From Nocardia amikacinitolerans NBRC 108937 (GTDB lineage: Bacteria; Actinomycetota; Actinomycetes; Mycobacteriales; Mycobacteriaceae), in the NCBI RefSeq assembly GCF_001612615.1, contig NZ_BDAU01000004.1, forward strand, positions 124,001-188,000: 64,000 nt of DNA, given 5' to 3'. This document shows positions 35,248 to 44,889 of the stretch, piece after piece. A program made the translations under genes and the position numbers. Numbering within the stretch: position 1 is the stretch's first letter; each line of letters opens with the position of its first letter. The notes under the pieces were generated by a model. It saw only the letters and a list, made by a program, of their open reading frames with translations, searched no databases and had not been told where the DNA came from.

Positions 35248-37455
35248 ATGTCGACCGACACCGATCCCGCACCACGGACGTCGCAGCTCGCCAGGATCCT
35301 GCATCACGATGTCCCGGCCTCCGTCGTGGTTTTCCTTGTCGCCCTACCCCTTTCGCTAGGTATCGCGGTCGCCTCCGGCGCGCCCGTCGCGGCGGGCCTG
35401 ATCGCCGCGGTCGTCGGTGGAGTGGTGGCCGGACTGCTCGGCGGCTCGGCCGTCCAGGTCAGCGGGCCGACGGCGAGCCTGACCGTGGTGGTGGCCGAGA
35501 GCGTGCACCATTTTGGCTGGGCAGCAACGTGTTTCATCACCATCGGGGCCGGCGTGTTGCAGATCCTGTTCGGGCTCAGTCGAATCGCGCGGGGCGCGCT
35601 GGCCATCGCGCCGGTGGTGGTGCACGGGATGCTGGCGGGCATCGGCGTGATCATCGCGCTGCAACAGGTGCACGTGCTGCTCGGTGGCGCGTCGTTGAGT
35701 TCACCGTTCCAGAGCCTGATCCAGCTACCGCAGCAGCTCGTGTCGTTGCATCACGCGGACTTCTGCGTCGGCCTTGTGGTCATCGCGATCCTGATCGCTT
35801 GGCGCTTCCTGCCGCGCCAGCTGCGCACGGTGCCTGGTCCATTGGTGGCGGTGGTGGTGGCGACATTGCTGTCGCTGTTCCTTCCGGGTGACGTGGATCG
35901 AATCGTGTTGAGCGGCTCGCTGTTCGACGCCATCGGCCTGCCCGTGATCCCCGCGGGCGGCTGGTTCGCTTTGGGCGTCGCGATGATCACCATCGCGCTC
36001 ATCGCCAGCGTGGAGACGCTGCTTTCGGCGGTGGCCGTCGACAAGGCGCGGCCCGGCCACCGAACCAACCTCGATCGCGAGCTGATCGGCCAAGGCGCGG
36101 CCAACATGACCTCCGGCATGCTCGGCGGACTGCCCGTCGCGGGGGTGATCGTGCGCAGCATCACCAACGCCAACGCGGGCGCGCAGACCAGGGCCGCCAC
36201 TGTCCTGCACGGACTTTGGGTGCTGGTCTTCGCCGTGGCGCTGGCCGGTCTCGTCCAGCAGATACCGAAGGCCGCGCTGGCCGGGCTGCTCATCCTGATC
36301 GGCGTGCAGCTGATCAAGCTGGCGCACATCCGGCTCGCCAGGCGCAACGGCGACCTCGCCGTCTATCTCGCGACCGTGCTCGGCGTCGTCTTCCTGAATC
36401 TGTTGCAGGGCATGGCGATCGGGCTCGCACTGTCGGTGGCGCTGTTGCTGTGGCGGGTGGTCCGGGTGACGATCCTTGCCGAGCCGGTGGCGGGCGAGCG
36501 GCGCTGGGTGGTGACCATCGACGGCACCTGCACCTTCCTCGCGCTGCCGAAGCTCACCGCGGAACTGGCCAAGGTGCCGCCCGGCGTCCCGGTGACGGTG
36601 GAGATGACGGTCGACTTCCTCGACCACGCCTCCTACGAACTGATCACCGACTGGGCACAACAGCGCGAAGACTCGGGCGCCCCAGTCGATTTCGCCGAGA
36701 TCGGCGCCGCGCGCATGGCGGCCGTCGTGCACGGCCCGCCCGAGCGCGGACATTCGCGCAAGGTGCTCGACGAGGTGATCGGCCCGTGGCGGCGCACCGG
36801 CAACCGGGTGGACCGGATCGCCGCGGGCATCGCCGCGTATCACCGCGGCCACGCCCACCTCATGCGCCCGCACCTGGACGGTCTGCGCAACCACCACGAC
36901 GCGGACTCGTTCTTCCTGACCTGCGCGGACGCCAGGATCGTGCCCAACGTCATCACCAACAGCGGTCCCGGCGACCTGTTCACCGTCCGCAACGTCGGCA
37001 ACCTGGTGCCGGTCGGCGGCAGCGACGTCTCGGTCGAGGCCGCGCTGGTCTACGCGCTGGAACAGCTGGACGTGCGCGCGGTGGTGGTGTGCGGGCATTC
37101 CGGATGCGGCGCGATGGAGGCGCTGTACCGGGAGGTGCAGGCCGGTCCTGGACTGGGGGACTGGCTGGCCCACGCCAGGCCCGCGCTGGAGCGGTTCCGG
37201 CTGGGGCATCCGGTCGCCGAGGCCGCGGCGCGCGCCGGGTTCGGCGAGGTGGACCAGCTGGGCATGGTCAACGTGGCGGTGCAGCTGGAGACGCTGTACG
37301 CCTATCCCGCCGTGCGCCGCGGGATCGAGGAACGCGGGGTTGCGGTGTCTGGCCTGTTCTTCGACATCGCGACCGCGCGGGTCATCGAGGTGCGGGTGGA
37401 CGGGATCGCGGAGTTCGACGATGTGGACAGCAATGTCACGGCCGAGCCGGTCTGA
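35248..37455 (+). CDS. SulP-family anion transporter fused to beta-carbonic anhydrase, copy 1
   Basis: This 735-aa protein has an N-terminal SulP transporter domain (about residues 20-410, with SGPTASLTVVV and a long series of hydrophobic segments), a STAS-like segment (about 415-490), and a C-terminal beta-carbonic anhydrase (about 530-725). Zinc ligands are visible as the CADAR (CxDxR) and HSGCGA (HxxC) motifs. SulP-CA fusions are thought to couple bicarbonate transport to its interconversion with CO2. The ATG follows GAAGGAGA. A paralogue lies 294 bp downstream. Confidence 0.9.
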   Translation: MSTDTDPAPRTSQLARILHHDVPASVVVFLVALPLSLGIAVASGAPVAAGLIAAVVGGVVAGLLGGSAVQVSGPTASLTVVVAESVHHFGWAATCFITIGAGVLQILFGLSRIARGALAIAPVVVHGMLAGIGVIIALQQVHVLLGGASLSSPFQSLIQLPQQLVSLHHADFCVGLVVIAILIAWRFLPRQLRTVPGPLVAVVVATLLSLFLPGDVDRIVLSGSLFDAIGLPVIPAGGWFALGVAMITIALIASVETLLSAVAVDKARPGHRTNLDRELIGQGAANMTSGMLGGLPVAGVIVRSITNANAGAQTRAATVLHGLWVLVFAVALAGLVQQIPKAALAGLLILIGVQLIKLAHIRLARRNGDLAVYLATVLGVVFLNLLQGMAIGLALSVALLLWRVVRVTILAEPVAGERRWVVTIDGTCTFLALPKLTAELAKVPPGVPVTVEMTVDFLDHASYELITDWAQQREDSGAPVDFAEIGAARMAAVVHGPPERGHSRKVLDEVIGPWRRTGNRVDRIAAGIAAYHRGHAHLMRPHLDGLRNHHDADSFFLTCADARIVPNVITNSGPGDLFTVRNVGNLVPVGGSDVSVEAALVYALEQLDVRAVVVCGHSGCGAMEALYREVQAGPGLGDWLAHARPALERFRLGHPVAEAAARAGFGEVDQLGMVNVAVQLETLYAYPAVRRGIEERGVAVSGLFFDIATARVIEVRVDGIAEFDDVDSNVTAEPV

Positions 37456-37519
37456 GCTCGCCGTGCAGGTATGCGGTCGCGAACGGAAGGGGTTGCCGGA
37501 CGGCGTATTTCGACCACGG

Positions 37520-37535
37520 TGTGAACGATTTCACA
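37520..37535. promoter_or_regulatory. CRP/GlxR-type binding site, SulP-CA copy 2
   Basis: TGTGAACGATTTCACA is a perfect TGTGA-N6-TCACA palindrome. Only its outer arms are shared with the copy-1 site, yet it sits 61 bp before the second conserved element exactly as there. Confidence 0.72.
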
Positions 37536-37580
37536 TCGAAACCTCGATATGGGAATCGACACTTCTACCGCAGTTCTCAG

Positions 37581-37603
37581 GCTTTGCTAAGTCTTTACCA
37601 ATA
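37581..37603 (+). promoter_or_regulatory. conserved promoter element, SulP-CA copy 2
   Basis: GCTTTGCTAAGTCTTTAC plus five bases are the counterpart of 35062-35084 (three differences in 23). It lies about 170 bp before the start codon. Confidence 0.5.
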
Positions 37604-37712
37604 CCCTTGAACGGGTTTACATCTCGGCCCAGCGCCGTGTCGGGAACTGCTTCACCGCGAGATGCCGGTTCGCGGTCCATTGCCCTGCTGGACATGTTGA
37701 TCGTCAACCGAC

Positions 37713-37732
37713 CTCGACGCCGCGGCGTCGAG
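37713..37732 (+). promoter_or_regulatory. leader hairpin before the SulP-CA copy 2 start
   Basis: CTCGACGCCGCGGCGTCGAG is a perfect 20-bp palindrome just before the GAAGGAGA ribosome-binding site. It corresponds in place to the shorter hairpin at 35217-35230. Confidence 0.45.
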
Positions 37733-37749
37733 TCGGCGAAGGAGAAGTC

Positions 37750-39993
37750 ATGGCTGTCGAGAGCGATCTGGCTCCACCGCTGTCCCCACCTGTGCCGGGC
37801 CGAGGCCCTGGCAATCTGTCCGATCGTCTGACATCCGTCTTGCGCCACGATCTGCCCGCATCGATCGTGGTCTTTCTTGTCGCGCTGCCGCTTTCGCTCG
37901 GCATCGCCCTCGCCTCCGGCGCGCCCGTCCTCGCCGGCCTCATCGCCGCCGTGATCGGCGGCATCGTCGCGGGCACCCTCGGCGGCTCGGTTCTGCAGGT
38001 GAGCGGCCCGGCCGCGGGCCTGACCGTCGTCGTCGCGGAATCCATCGACAAGTTCGGCTGGAAGGTCACCGGCTTCATCGTGGTGGCCGCCGGTGTCCTG
38101 CAGATCATCTTCGGCCTCAGCCGCATCGCGCGAGCCGCGCTGGCCGTCGCACCCGTCGTGGTGCACGCGATGCTCGCCGGCATCGGTGTCACCATCGCGT
38201 TGCAGCAGGTGCACGTGCTGCTCGGCGGGTCGTCGCACAGCTCGGCCTGGAACAACATCACCGAACTGCCCGGCCAGCTGATGTCGCTGCACGGTGGTGA
38301 CGCGCTGGTCGGCGCCGTGGTGATCGCGATGATGCTCGGCTGGAAGTACGCGCCGGAGAAGATCCGGGTCGTGCCTGGCCCGCTGGTCGCGGTGTTCGTC
38401 GGCACGGTGCTGTCGATGGTGCTGCCGACCGAGGTCGAGCGCATCGTGCTGGAAGGTTCGCTGTTCGACGCCATTGGGCTGCCGGAGATTCCGGACGGCG
38501 GCTGGTCGGCCGTCGCGCTCATGGTGCTCACCATCGCGCTGATCGCCAGCGTGGAGAGCCTGCTCTCGGCCGTCGCCGTCGACAAGATGCACAACGGCCG
38601 CCGCACCAATTTCGACCGCGAGCTGATCGGCCAGGGTTCGGCCAACGTGCTGTCGGGTCTGCTCGGCGGCCTGCCGGTCACCGGCGTGATCGTGCGCAGC
38701 GCCACCAACGTCCAGGCGGGCGCGCGCAGCCGCGCCTCGGCGATCATGCACGGCGTCTGGGTCCTGCTGTTCTCGGTGGCGCTGACCGCCGTCGTGCAGC
38801 AGATCCCGAAGGCCGCGCTGGCCGGTCTGCTGATCGTCATCGGCATCCAGCTGGTCAAGCTGGCCCACATCAAGCTGGCCCGGCGCACCGGCGATCTGCT
38901 CGTCTACTCGGCGACGATCCTCGGCGTGGTCTTCCTGAACCTGCTCGAGGGCGTGCTGATCGGCCTCCTGCTGGCCTTCGGTCTGCTGCTGTGGCGTGTG
39001 GTCAAGGTCGCGATCACCGCCAAGCCGATCCCGCAGTCGCAGCGTTGGATGGTCACCATCGACGGTTCCTGCACCTTCCTCGCGCTGCCGAAGCTGTCGG
39101 CCGAACTGGCGAAGGTGCCCGCGGGCGCCGACGTGACGGTCGAGATGACCGTCGACTTCCTCGACCACGCCGCCTTCGAGGCCATCGAGGAGTGGGTGCG
39201 CCAGCAGGAACACGGCGGCGGCAGCGTCGAGTTCGTGGAGATCGGCACGGCGCGGATGGCCGACGCGCTGACCGGGCCGCCCGCGCGCGGTTTCGGTCGC
39301 GCGGTGTGGGACGAGATCCTCGGGCCGTGGCGCCACGAGGACAAGCACCCCAATCCGCTCGCGGCGGGCGTCGCGGCCTTCCACCGCAGCCACGCGCACG
39401 TGGTGCGGCCGCACCTGGACGGGCTCGCGCACCAGCAGGACCCGCACTCCTTCTTCCTGACCTGCTCGGACTCGCGCATCGTGCCCAACGTGATCACCAA
39501 CAGCGGCCCCGGCGACCTGTTCACCGTCCGCAACGTCGGCAACCTGGTGCCGGAGACGGGTGACGCCTCGGTGGAGGCGGCGCTGGTGTTCGCGCTCGAG
39601 GAGCTGAACGTGCGCTCGGTGGTCGTCTGCGGCCACTCGTCCTGCGGCGCCATGAAGGCGCTGTACTCGGGCGCCGACGCCGGTCCCGGCATCGGGCCGT
39701 GGCTGGCGCACGCGCACCCGAGCCTGGACCGGTTCCGCGCGGGCCACCCGGTCGCCGAGGCCGCCCGCGCCGCGGGCTACGGCGAGGTGGACCAGCTGAG
39801 CATGGTGAACGTCGCGCTGCAGCTGGAGACGCTGCACCGCCACCCGGCGGTGCGCCGAGCCGTGGCCGAGCGGGGCGTGCGGGTGTCGGGCCTGTTCTTC
39901 GACATCGGTAGCGCGCGGGTCGTCGAGGTGACGATCGACGGTCTCGCCCACATCGACGACGTGGACGAGCGCCCCGTGCCCGAACTGGTCTGA
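37750..39993 (+). CDS. SulP-family anion transporter fused to beta-carbonic anhydrase, copy 2
   Basis: This 747-aa paralogue of the preceding protein has the same layout: SulP membrane domain, STAS-like segment and beta-carbonic anhydrase. Zinc motifs are CSDSR and HSSCGA. The two proteins align almost end to end; copy 2 has a longer N-terminus (MAVESDLAPPLSPPVPG). Higher G/C in third positions than copy 1 suggests the copies diverged some time ago. A terminator follows at 40010-40044. Confidence 0.9.
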   Translation: MAVESDLAPPLSPPVPGRGPGNLSDRLTSVLRHDLPASIVVFLVALPLSLGIALASGAPVLAGLIAAVIGGIVAGTLGGSVLQVSGPAAGLTVVVAESIDKFGWKVTGFIVVAAGVLQIIFGLSRIARAALAVAPVVVHAMLAGIGVTIALQQVHVLLGGSSHSSAWNNITELPGQLMSLHGGDALVGAVVIAMMLGWKYAPEKIRVVPGPLVAVFVGTVLSMVLPTEVERIVLEGSLFDAIGLPEIPDGGWSAVALMVLTIALIASVESLLSAVAVDKMHNGRRTNFDRELIGQGSANVLSGLLGGLPVTGVIVRSATNVQAGARSRASAIMHGVWVLLFSVALTAVVQQIPKAALAGLLIVIGIQLVKLAHIKLARRTGDLLVYSATILGVVFLNLLEGVLIGLLLAFGLLLWRVVKVAITAKPIPQSQRWMVTIDGSCTFLALPKLSAELAKVPAGADVTVEMTVDFLDHAAFEAIEEWVRQQEHGGGSVEFVEIGTARMADALTGPPARGFGRAVWDEILGPWRHEDKHPNPLAAGVAAFHRSHAHVVRPHLDGLAHQQDPHSFFLTCSDSRIVPNVITNSGPGDLFTVRNVGNLVPETGDASVEAALVFALEELNVRSVVVCGHSSCGAMKALYSGADAGPGIGPWLAHAHPSLDRFRAGHPVAEAARAAGYGEVDQLSMVNVALQLETLHRHPAVRRAVAERGVRVSGLFFDIGSARVVEVTIDGLAHIDDVDERPVPELV

Positions 39994-40009
39994 TCGACAA
40001 GTGGGGACG

Positions 40010-40044
40010 ACCCGCGGGTGCCGAGCCGGTGCCCGCGGGTTTTC
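40010..40044 (+). terminator. rho-independent terminator after SulP-CA copy 2
   Basis: ACCCGCGGG ... CCCGCGGGT forms a 9-bp GC-rich stem with a 13-nt loop followed by TTTCT. Confidence 0.75.
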
Positions 40045-40106
40045 TCTGTGTTGGCCGGGGTCGGAGCGAGATCTCCGCTCTCCGGCTTTCTCGTACGCTG
40101 GCTGGT

Positions 40107-40538
40107 GTGAGTGCCGAGCTGGACCAGAGACCGACCGACGAGCCGACCGGATGGCGCGCCTTCCGCACCGGCGTGGCCACCCGCCCTACGCTGAACCTCG
40201 CCTACCGCATCGGCGTCGCGGTGATCGGCCTGCTGGTGCTGACCCTCGGCATCCTGGCGATTCCGTATCCCGGTCCGGGCTGGGCGATCGTGTTCGCCGG
40301 ACTCGGCATTCTCGCGACCGAATTCGTCTGGGCGCGCCGGGCGCTGACCTGGCTGCGGGACCGGTACCGGCAGGGCATGGCCTGGTACTCCTCGCGTGGC
40401 ATGGCCATGCGGGTGACCGCGGCGGCCGCCACCGCGTTCCTGGTGGTCGCGACGCTCTGGGTGCTCGGCACATACGCATTGGTCGGCGGCTGGATCGGAG
40501 TCGAATCGGAATGGTTGCGCAGTCCTCTGAAGTGGTGA
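40107..40538 (+). CDS. PGPGW-motif transmembrane protein (TIGR02611 type)
   Basis: This 143-aa membrane protein has two adjacent hydrophobic segments around the motif YPGPGWAIVFAGLGILATEF and two more hydrophobic stretches at the C-terminus. It belongs to a widespread actinobacterial family of unknown function. GTG 40107 gives VSAELDQ and follows a short leader; its stop overlaps the next gene. Confidence 0.82.
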   Translation: MSAELDQRPTDEPTGWRAFRTGVATRPTLNLAYRIGVAVIGLLVLTLGILAIPYPGPGWAIVFAGLGILATEFVWARRALTWLRDRYRQGMAWYSSRGMAMRVTAAAATAFLVVATLWVLGTYALVGGWIGVESEWLRSPLKW

Positions 40539-41152
40539 GCACGGTCCCCGGCGCGACGCTCACGCGACCGGAGTGGCTGACGGCACGGATCACCGAGATG
40601 GGCCGGTCCTGGGGCACCTCCTCGACCCGCATCGCGGGCACGCTGTGGTGGTGCATGGTCGCCTCCGCGCTCGTGGAGCCGTTGGCGCGCGCGGCGGCGA
40701 CCGGCCAGCTGCCGCCCGAACCGGCGCTGGACCGCATCGACTGCGAGATCCGGCCCGACGGCGGCGTCGAACGCGTCCGCATCGCGGCCTGCGACGCTCC
40801 CGACGCGGCGCGGTCCGCTGCCGTGCTGCGGGAAACCCTCGCCGTGGTGATCCCGGCCGTCGCCGCGGTCTCCGGCGCGGGCGTGCCATCGCTGTGGGCG
40901 ATCGCCGCCGACGCGATGGGCAACCGCGCCCTCGACGCGGGCAACGGCGCGGCGGGCGCCGAACTGGCGGCCCAGGTGGGCGGGAAGCTGCCGGTGCCGC
41001 GTTTCGTGGAGATCGGCGGCCGCACCTTCGTCCGGCGCATCTCCTGCTGCCTCGTCTTCGAGATCCCCGGCTGCGAGATGTGCACGAGCTGCCCCAAGCG
41101 CCCCGCCGCCGACCGCGAGGCGCTGCTGGCGAAGCTCGCCTCGGGGGCCTGA
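40535..41152 (+). CDS. FhuF-like (2Fe-2S)-binding protein
   Basis: This 205-aa protein ends with the FhuF iron-sulfur motif CC-x10-C-x2-C (SCCLVFEIPGCEMCTSC). FhuF-type proteins reduce ferric siderophores. GTG 40535 overlaps the upstream TGA (GTGA) and is preferred; an in-frame ATG at 40511 would extend it by eight residues. No siderophore genes are near, so the substrate is not indicated. Confidence 0.8.
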   Translation: MSTVPGATLTRPEWLTARITEMGRSWGTSSTRIAGTLWWCMVASALVEPLARAAATGQLPPEPALDRIDCEIRPDGGVERVRIAACDAPDAARSAAVLRETLAVVIPAVAAVSGAGVPSLWAIAADAMGNRALDAGNGAAGAELAAQVGGKLPVPRFVEIGGRTFVRRISCCLVFEIPGCEMCTSCPKRPAADREALLAKLASGA

Positions 41153-41464
41153 TCCGCCCGCTCGCGGCGGCGGTATTCGAGTTGCGCGCGGCCGGATGTC
41201 CTGCAAGATGGGTGCCGACACGCCGACAACCCGCTACCCCACCGCGACAGCGGGTTTCGCGCGCACACCGACCACGCGCCGGATACGCCGAGAACCCGGC
41301 CGGGGACCCGACACTCGGCTCGTGACGCCACGCTCGAGGCGCTCGCGACCGGCGCGAATCGCGGGACGGCGGGACAGCTAGCATTGGTCGCGCCGGGCGA
41401 TTGCCGCCCGGCGCCGACGCGCGGGAACAGGCCCGCCCACGAGAACGCCAAGGAGAGCGCCGCC
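41153..41464. other. 312-bp intergenic region before thrS
   Basis: TAGCAT near 41379 may be a -10 box of the thrS operon, and AAGGAG at 41450 is its ribosome-binding site. I see no T-box or other riboswitch-like structure by eye. Confidence 0.35.
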
Positions 41465-43525
41465 GTGACGACCTCAGCCCCGATCAGCCCAGCCACCCTC
41501 GTCCGGGTGCCGGCCGGGACTACGGCGGGCGCCGCGGTGCGCGAGGCGGGTCTGCCGACCAAGGGCCCCGACACCATCGTCGTGGTGCGCGACGCCGAGG
41601 GCGCGCTCAAGGACCTGTCCTGGACCCCGGACACCGACGTCGAGGTGGAGGCGGTCGCCGCCAACACCGAGGACGGGCGCAGCGTGATCAGGCACTCCGC
41701 CGCGCACGTGCTCGCCCAGGCCGTGCAGCAGGAGTTCCCGGAGGCGAAGCTGGGCATCGGCCCGCCCATCAAGGACGGGTTCTACTACGACTTCCGCGTC
41801 GACCGGCCCTTCACCCCCGAGGATCTGGCCAAGCTGGAATCCCGGATGAAGAAGATCGTCAAAGGCGCGCAGCGCTTTTCGCGTCGCGTCGTGGAGATCG
41901 ACGAGGCCCGCGTCGAGCTGGCCAAAGAGCCGTTCAAGCTCGAGCTGATCAGCGACAAGTCCGGCATCGACGACCCGGAGGTCATGGAGGTCGGCGGCAA
42001 AGAGCTGACCATCTACGACAACCTGGATCCGCGCACCGGCGAGAAGGTCTGGGGCGACCTGTGCCGCGGCCCGCACATCCCGACCACCAAGTTCATCCCG
42101 GCCTTCAAGCTGACCCGCAGCTCGGCCGCCTACTGGCGCGGCGACCAGAACCGCGAGGACCTGCAGCGCATCTACGGCACCGCCTGGGAATCCCAGGAGG
42201 CCATGGACGAGCACCTGCACCTGCTCGCCGAGGCCGAGCGCCGCGACCACCGCAGGCTCGGCCTCGAGCTCGACCTGTTCAGCTTCCCCGACGAGCTCGG
42301 CTCCGGCCTTCCGGTGTTCCACCCCAAGGGCGGCATCATCCGCAAGGAGCTCGAGGAGTACTCGCGCCGCCGCCACGTGGCCGCGGGCTACGAGTTCGTG
42401 AACACCCCGCACATCACCAAGGGGCATCTTTTCGAGGTCTCCGGCCACCTGGACTGGTACAAGGACGGCATGTTCCCGGCCATGCACCTGGACGCGGAGC
42501 TCAACGACGACGGCACCGTCCGCAAGCCCGGCCAGGACTACTACGTCAAGCCGATGAACTGCCCGATGCACAACCTGATCTTCCGGTCCCGCGGCCGGTC
42601 GTATCGGGAACTGCCGCTGCGGCTCTTCGAGTTCGGCTCGGTCTACCGCTACGAGAAGTCCGGCGTGGTGCACGGCCTGACCCGGGTGCGCGGCATGACC
42701 CAGGACGACGCGCACATCTACTGCACCAAGGAGCAGATGCACTCGGAGCTGACCGACACGCTGCGCTTCGTGCTGGATCTGCTCAAGGACTACGGCCTTG
42801 ACGACTTCTACCTGGAGCTGTCCACCAAGGACCCGGAGAAGTTCGTCGGCTCCGACGAGATCTGGGAGGAGGCCACCGAGACCCTGTCCAAGGTCGGCGA
42901 GGCCTCCGGCCTGGAGCTGGTTCCCGATCCGGGCGGCGCCGCGTTCTACGGTCCGAAGATCTCGGTGCAGGCCAAGGACGCGCTCGGCCGCACCTGGCAG
43001 ATGTCGACCATCCAGCTCGACTTCAACCTGCCCGAGCGCTTCAACCTCGAATACACCGCCTCCGACGGCACCAAGCAGCGCCCCGTGATGATCCACCGCG
43101 CGCTGTTCGGCTCCATCGAGCGCTTCTTCGGCGTGCTCACCGAGCACTACGCCGGCGCCTTCCCCGCCTGGCTCTCGCCGGTGCAGGTGGTCGGCATCCC
43201 GGTCGCGGAAGCCTTTGCGCCGCATCTGGATCGGGTGATCGAGCTGCTGCACGACGAGGGCATCCGCGCCCAGGTCGACCGCAGCGACGACCGGATGCAG
43301 AAGAAGATCTTCAACAACACCGCGCAGAAGGTGCCGTTCATGCTGCTCGCCGGTGAGCGCGACGTGAACGCGGGCGCGGTGAGCTTCCGCTTCCGGGACG
43401 GCACCCAGGTCAACGGGGTGCCCGTCGCCGACGCGGTGGCCACCATCGTCGCGTGGATCGCGCGCCGCGAGAACGCCTCGCCGACCGCCGAGGGGTTCGA
43501 GATCGTCGCGGCAGGTGGGGCATGA
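41465..43525 (+). CDS. thrS: threonyl-tRNA synthetase
   Basis: This 686-aa enzyme has the TGS domain, the editing domain ([27 protein letters not shown]), the class II catalytic core (motif 2 around [20 protein letters not shown], motif 3 around [11 protein letters not shown]) and a C-terminal anticodon-binding domain. It charges tRNA-Thr. GTG 41465 with AAGGAG upstream is the start. It is first in an operon with the HIT protein and PI synthesis genes, as in mycobacteria. Confidence 0.96.
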   Translation: MTTSAPISPATLVRVPAGTTAGAAVREAGLPTKGPDTIVVVRDAEGALKDLSWTPDTDVEVEAVAANTEDGRSVIRHSAAHVLAQAVQQEFPEAKLGIGPPIKDGFYYDFRVDRPFTPEDLAKLESRMKKIVKGAQRFSRRVVEIDEARVELAKEPFKLELISDKSGIDDPEVMEVGGKELTIYDNLDPRTGEKVWGDLCRGPHIPTTKFIPAFKLTRSSAAYWRGDQNREDLQRIYGTAWESQEAMDEHLHLLAEAERRDHRRLGLELDLFSFPDELGSGLPVFHPKGGIIRKELEEYSRRRHVAAGYEFVNTPHITKGHLFEVSGHLDWYKDGMFPAMHLDAELNDDGTVRKPGQDYYVKPMNCPMHNLIFRSRGRSYRELPLRLFEFGSVYRYEKSGVVHGLTRVRGMTQDDAHIYCTKEQMHSELTDTLRFVLDLLKDYGLDDFYLELSTKDPEKFVGSDEIWEEATETLSKVGEASGLELVPDPGGAAFYGPKISVQAKDALGRTWQMSTIQLDFNLPERFNLEYTASDGTKQRPVMIHRALFGSIERFFGVLTEHYAGAFPAWLSPVQVVGIPVAEAFAPHLDRVIELLHDEGIRAQVDRSDDRMQKKIFNNTAQKVPFMLLAGERDVNAGAVSFRFRDGTQVNGVPVADAVATIVAWIARRENASPTAEGFEIVAAGGA

Positions 43526-44103
43526 CCGCGGACGGGCTCGCCGACCTGGACGACACGGAGCAGGGGAACATCGTGGACATCGGTGCCGGCGATCCCGATC
43601 GGCTGCAACGCATCTGGACGCCGTACCGGATGTCCTACATCACCGAGGCCGCTGGCTCGCGCCCGACGGATGCCACCGGTCACCCGTTCACCGACATCCC
43701 CAAGATGTCCGACGAGGACGGCCTGATCATCGCCCGCGGTGAGCTGGTGTACGCGGTGCTGAACCTGTACCCGTACAACCCGGGGCACATGATGGTGGTG
43801 CCCTACCGCAGGGTGGCCAACCTGGAGGACCTCACCGACGCCGAGAGCGCCGAGCTGATGGCGTTCACCCAGCGGGCCATCCGGGTGATGAAGAGCGTCT
43901 CGCGCCCGCACGGCTTCAATGTCGGGCTCAATCTCGGCGGGGTCGCGGGCGGCTCGCTGGCCGACCACCTGCACCAGCACATCGTGCCGCGCTGGGGCGG
44001 CGACGCGAACTTCATCACCGTGGTCGGCGGTGTCAAGGTGATGCCGCAGTTGCTGCGCGAGACGAGAGCCCTGCTCGCCGAAGCGTGGAAGGAGACGGAG
44101 TGA
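43522..44103 (+). CDS. HIT-family nucleotide hydrolase/phosphorylase
   Basis: This 193-aa histidine-triad protein has [10 protein letters not shown] as its active site. Its place between thrS and pgsA matches Rv2613c of M. tuberculosis, described as an AP4A phosphorylase. The ATG overlaps the thrS stop (ATGA). Confidence 0.88.
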   Translation: MTADGLADLDDTEQGNIVDIGAGDPDRLQRIWTPYRMSYITEAAGSRPTDATGHPFTDIPKMSDEDGLIIARGELVYAVLNLYPYNPGHMMVVPYRRVANLEDLTDAESAELMAFTQRAIRVMKSVSRPHGFNVGLNLGGVAGGSLADHLHQHIVPRWGGDANFITVVGGVKVMPQLLRETRALLAEAWKETE

Positions 44104-44156
44104 TCGAGCACCGCGGTGCGTCGTCCGTCGGAGCCGACCGGGTGCGGGTGTAGCCG

Positions 44157-44819
44157 GTGCTGAGTTTCTTCGGCCGTGAGACGTTCGCCAAGGCCACCGC
44201 TCCGCTGGGCAAGGCGCTGGTGCGCACCGGTCTGACCCCGGATGCCGTCACCCTGATCGGCACGACGGCCTCGATCGCTGCCGCGGTCACACTCTTCCCG
44301 ACCGGTCACCTGTTCTGCGGCACCATGGTGATCTGGTTGTTCGTCATGTTCGACATGCTCGACGGCGCCATGGCACGGGCGCGCGGGGGCGGCACGAAAT
44401 ACGGTGCGGTGCTCGACGCCACCTGCGATCGGGTGGCCGACGGCGCGATCTTCGGCGGTCTGGCCTGGTGGGCGGTGTACCACGAGAACAACAAGTGGCT
44501 GTTCTTCGCGACGCTGGTCGTGCTGGTGACCTCGCAGGTCATCTCCTACGCCAAGGCGCGCGCCGAGGCGAGCGGCCTGTCCGCCGACGGCGGCATCATC
44601 GAGCGGCCGGACCGGCTGATCATCGTGCTCGTCGGCGCGGGCTTCACCGGTCTCGGCGGCCACTGGGGCATCGAGTGGCTGACCTGGGCGGTGCACGTCG
44701 CCATGTGGATCCTCGCGGTGCTCAGCATCGTGACGGTGTTCCAGCGCGTGCTCGCGGTGCGCAATTCGCCCGGTGCGCGCGAGGTCATCCCGCCCGCCGC
44801 GCCGCAGGAGGCGCGGTGA
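44157..44819 (+). CDS. pgsA: phosphatidylinositol phosphate synthase
   Basis: This 220-aa CDP-alcohol phosphotransferase has the family signature D-x2-DG-x2-AR-x8-G-x3-D-x3-D, seen as DMLDGAMARARGGG and later GAVLDATCD. It joins CDP-diacylglycerol and inositol phosphate, the first step of phosphatidylinositol and PIM synthesis. Several transmembrane helices follow. Its neighbours patA and pimA confirm the role. Confidence 0.9.
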   Translation: MLSFFGRETFAKATAPLGKALVRTGLTPDAVTLIGTTASIAAAVTLFPTGHLFCGTMVIWLFVMFDMLDGAMARARGGGTKYGAVLDATCDRVADGAIFGGLAWWAVYHENNKWLFFATLVVLVTSQVISYAKARAEASGLSADGGIIERPDRLIIVLVGAGFTGLGGHWGIEWLTWAVHVAMWILAVLSIVTVFQRVLAVRNSPGAREVIPPAAPQEAR

Positions 44820-44889
44820 GCGCACCGAGACTCCGCGCACCGGTCCGGGTTTTCGGTCGTATCGTCGGTGCTGTGGGATCGGGGGAACG

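Noticed and set aside
37531..39951. Very long minus-strand open frame opposite SulP-CA copy 2.
   Set aside because: It is a GC-rich shadow of the real gene, with His/Asp/Arg/Gln-heavy composition and no domain; likewise the long frames opposite thrS, ruvB and copy 1.
41474..43252. 592-aa minus-strand frame opposite thrS.
   Set aside because: Antisense shadow caused by strong third-position G/C bias; thrS is certain on the other strand.
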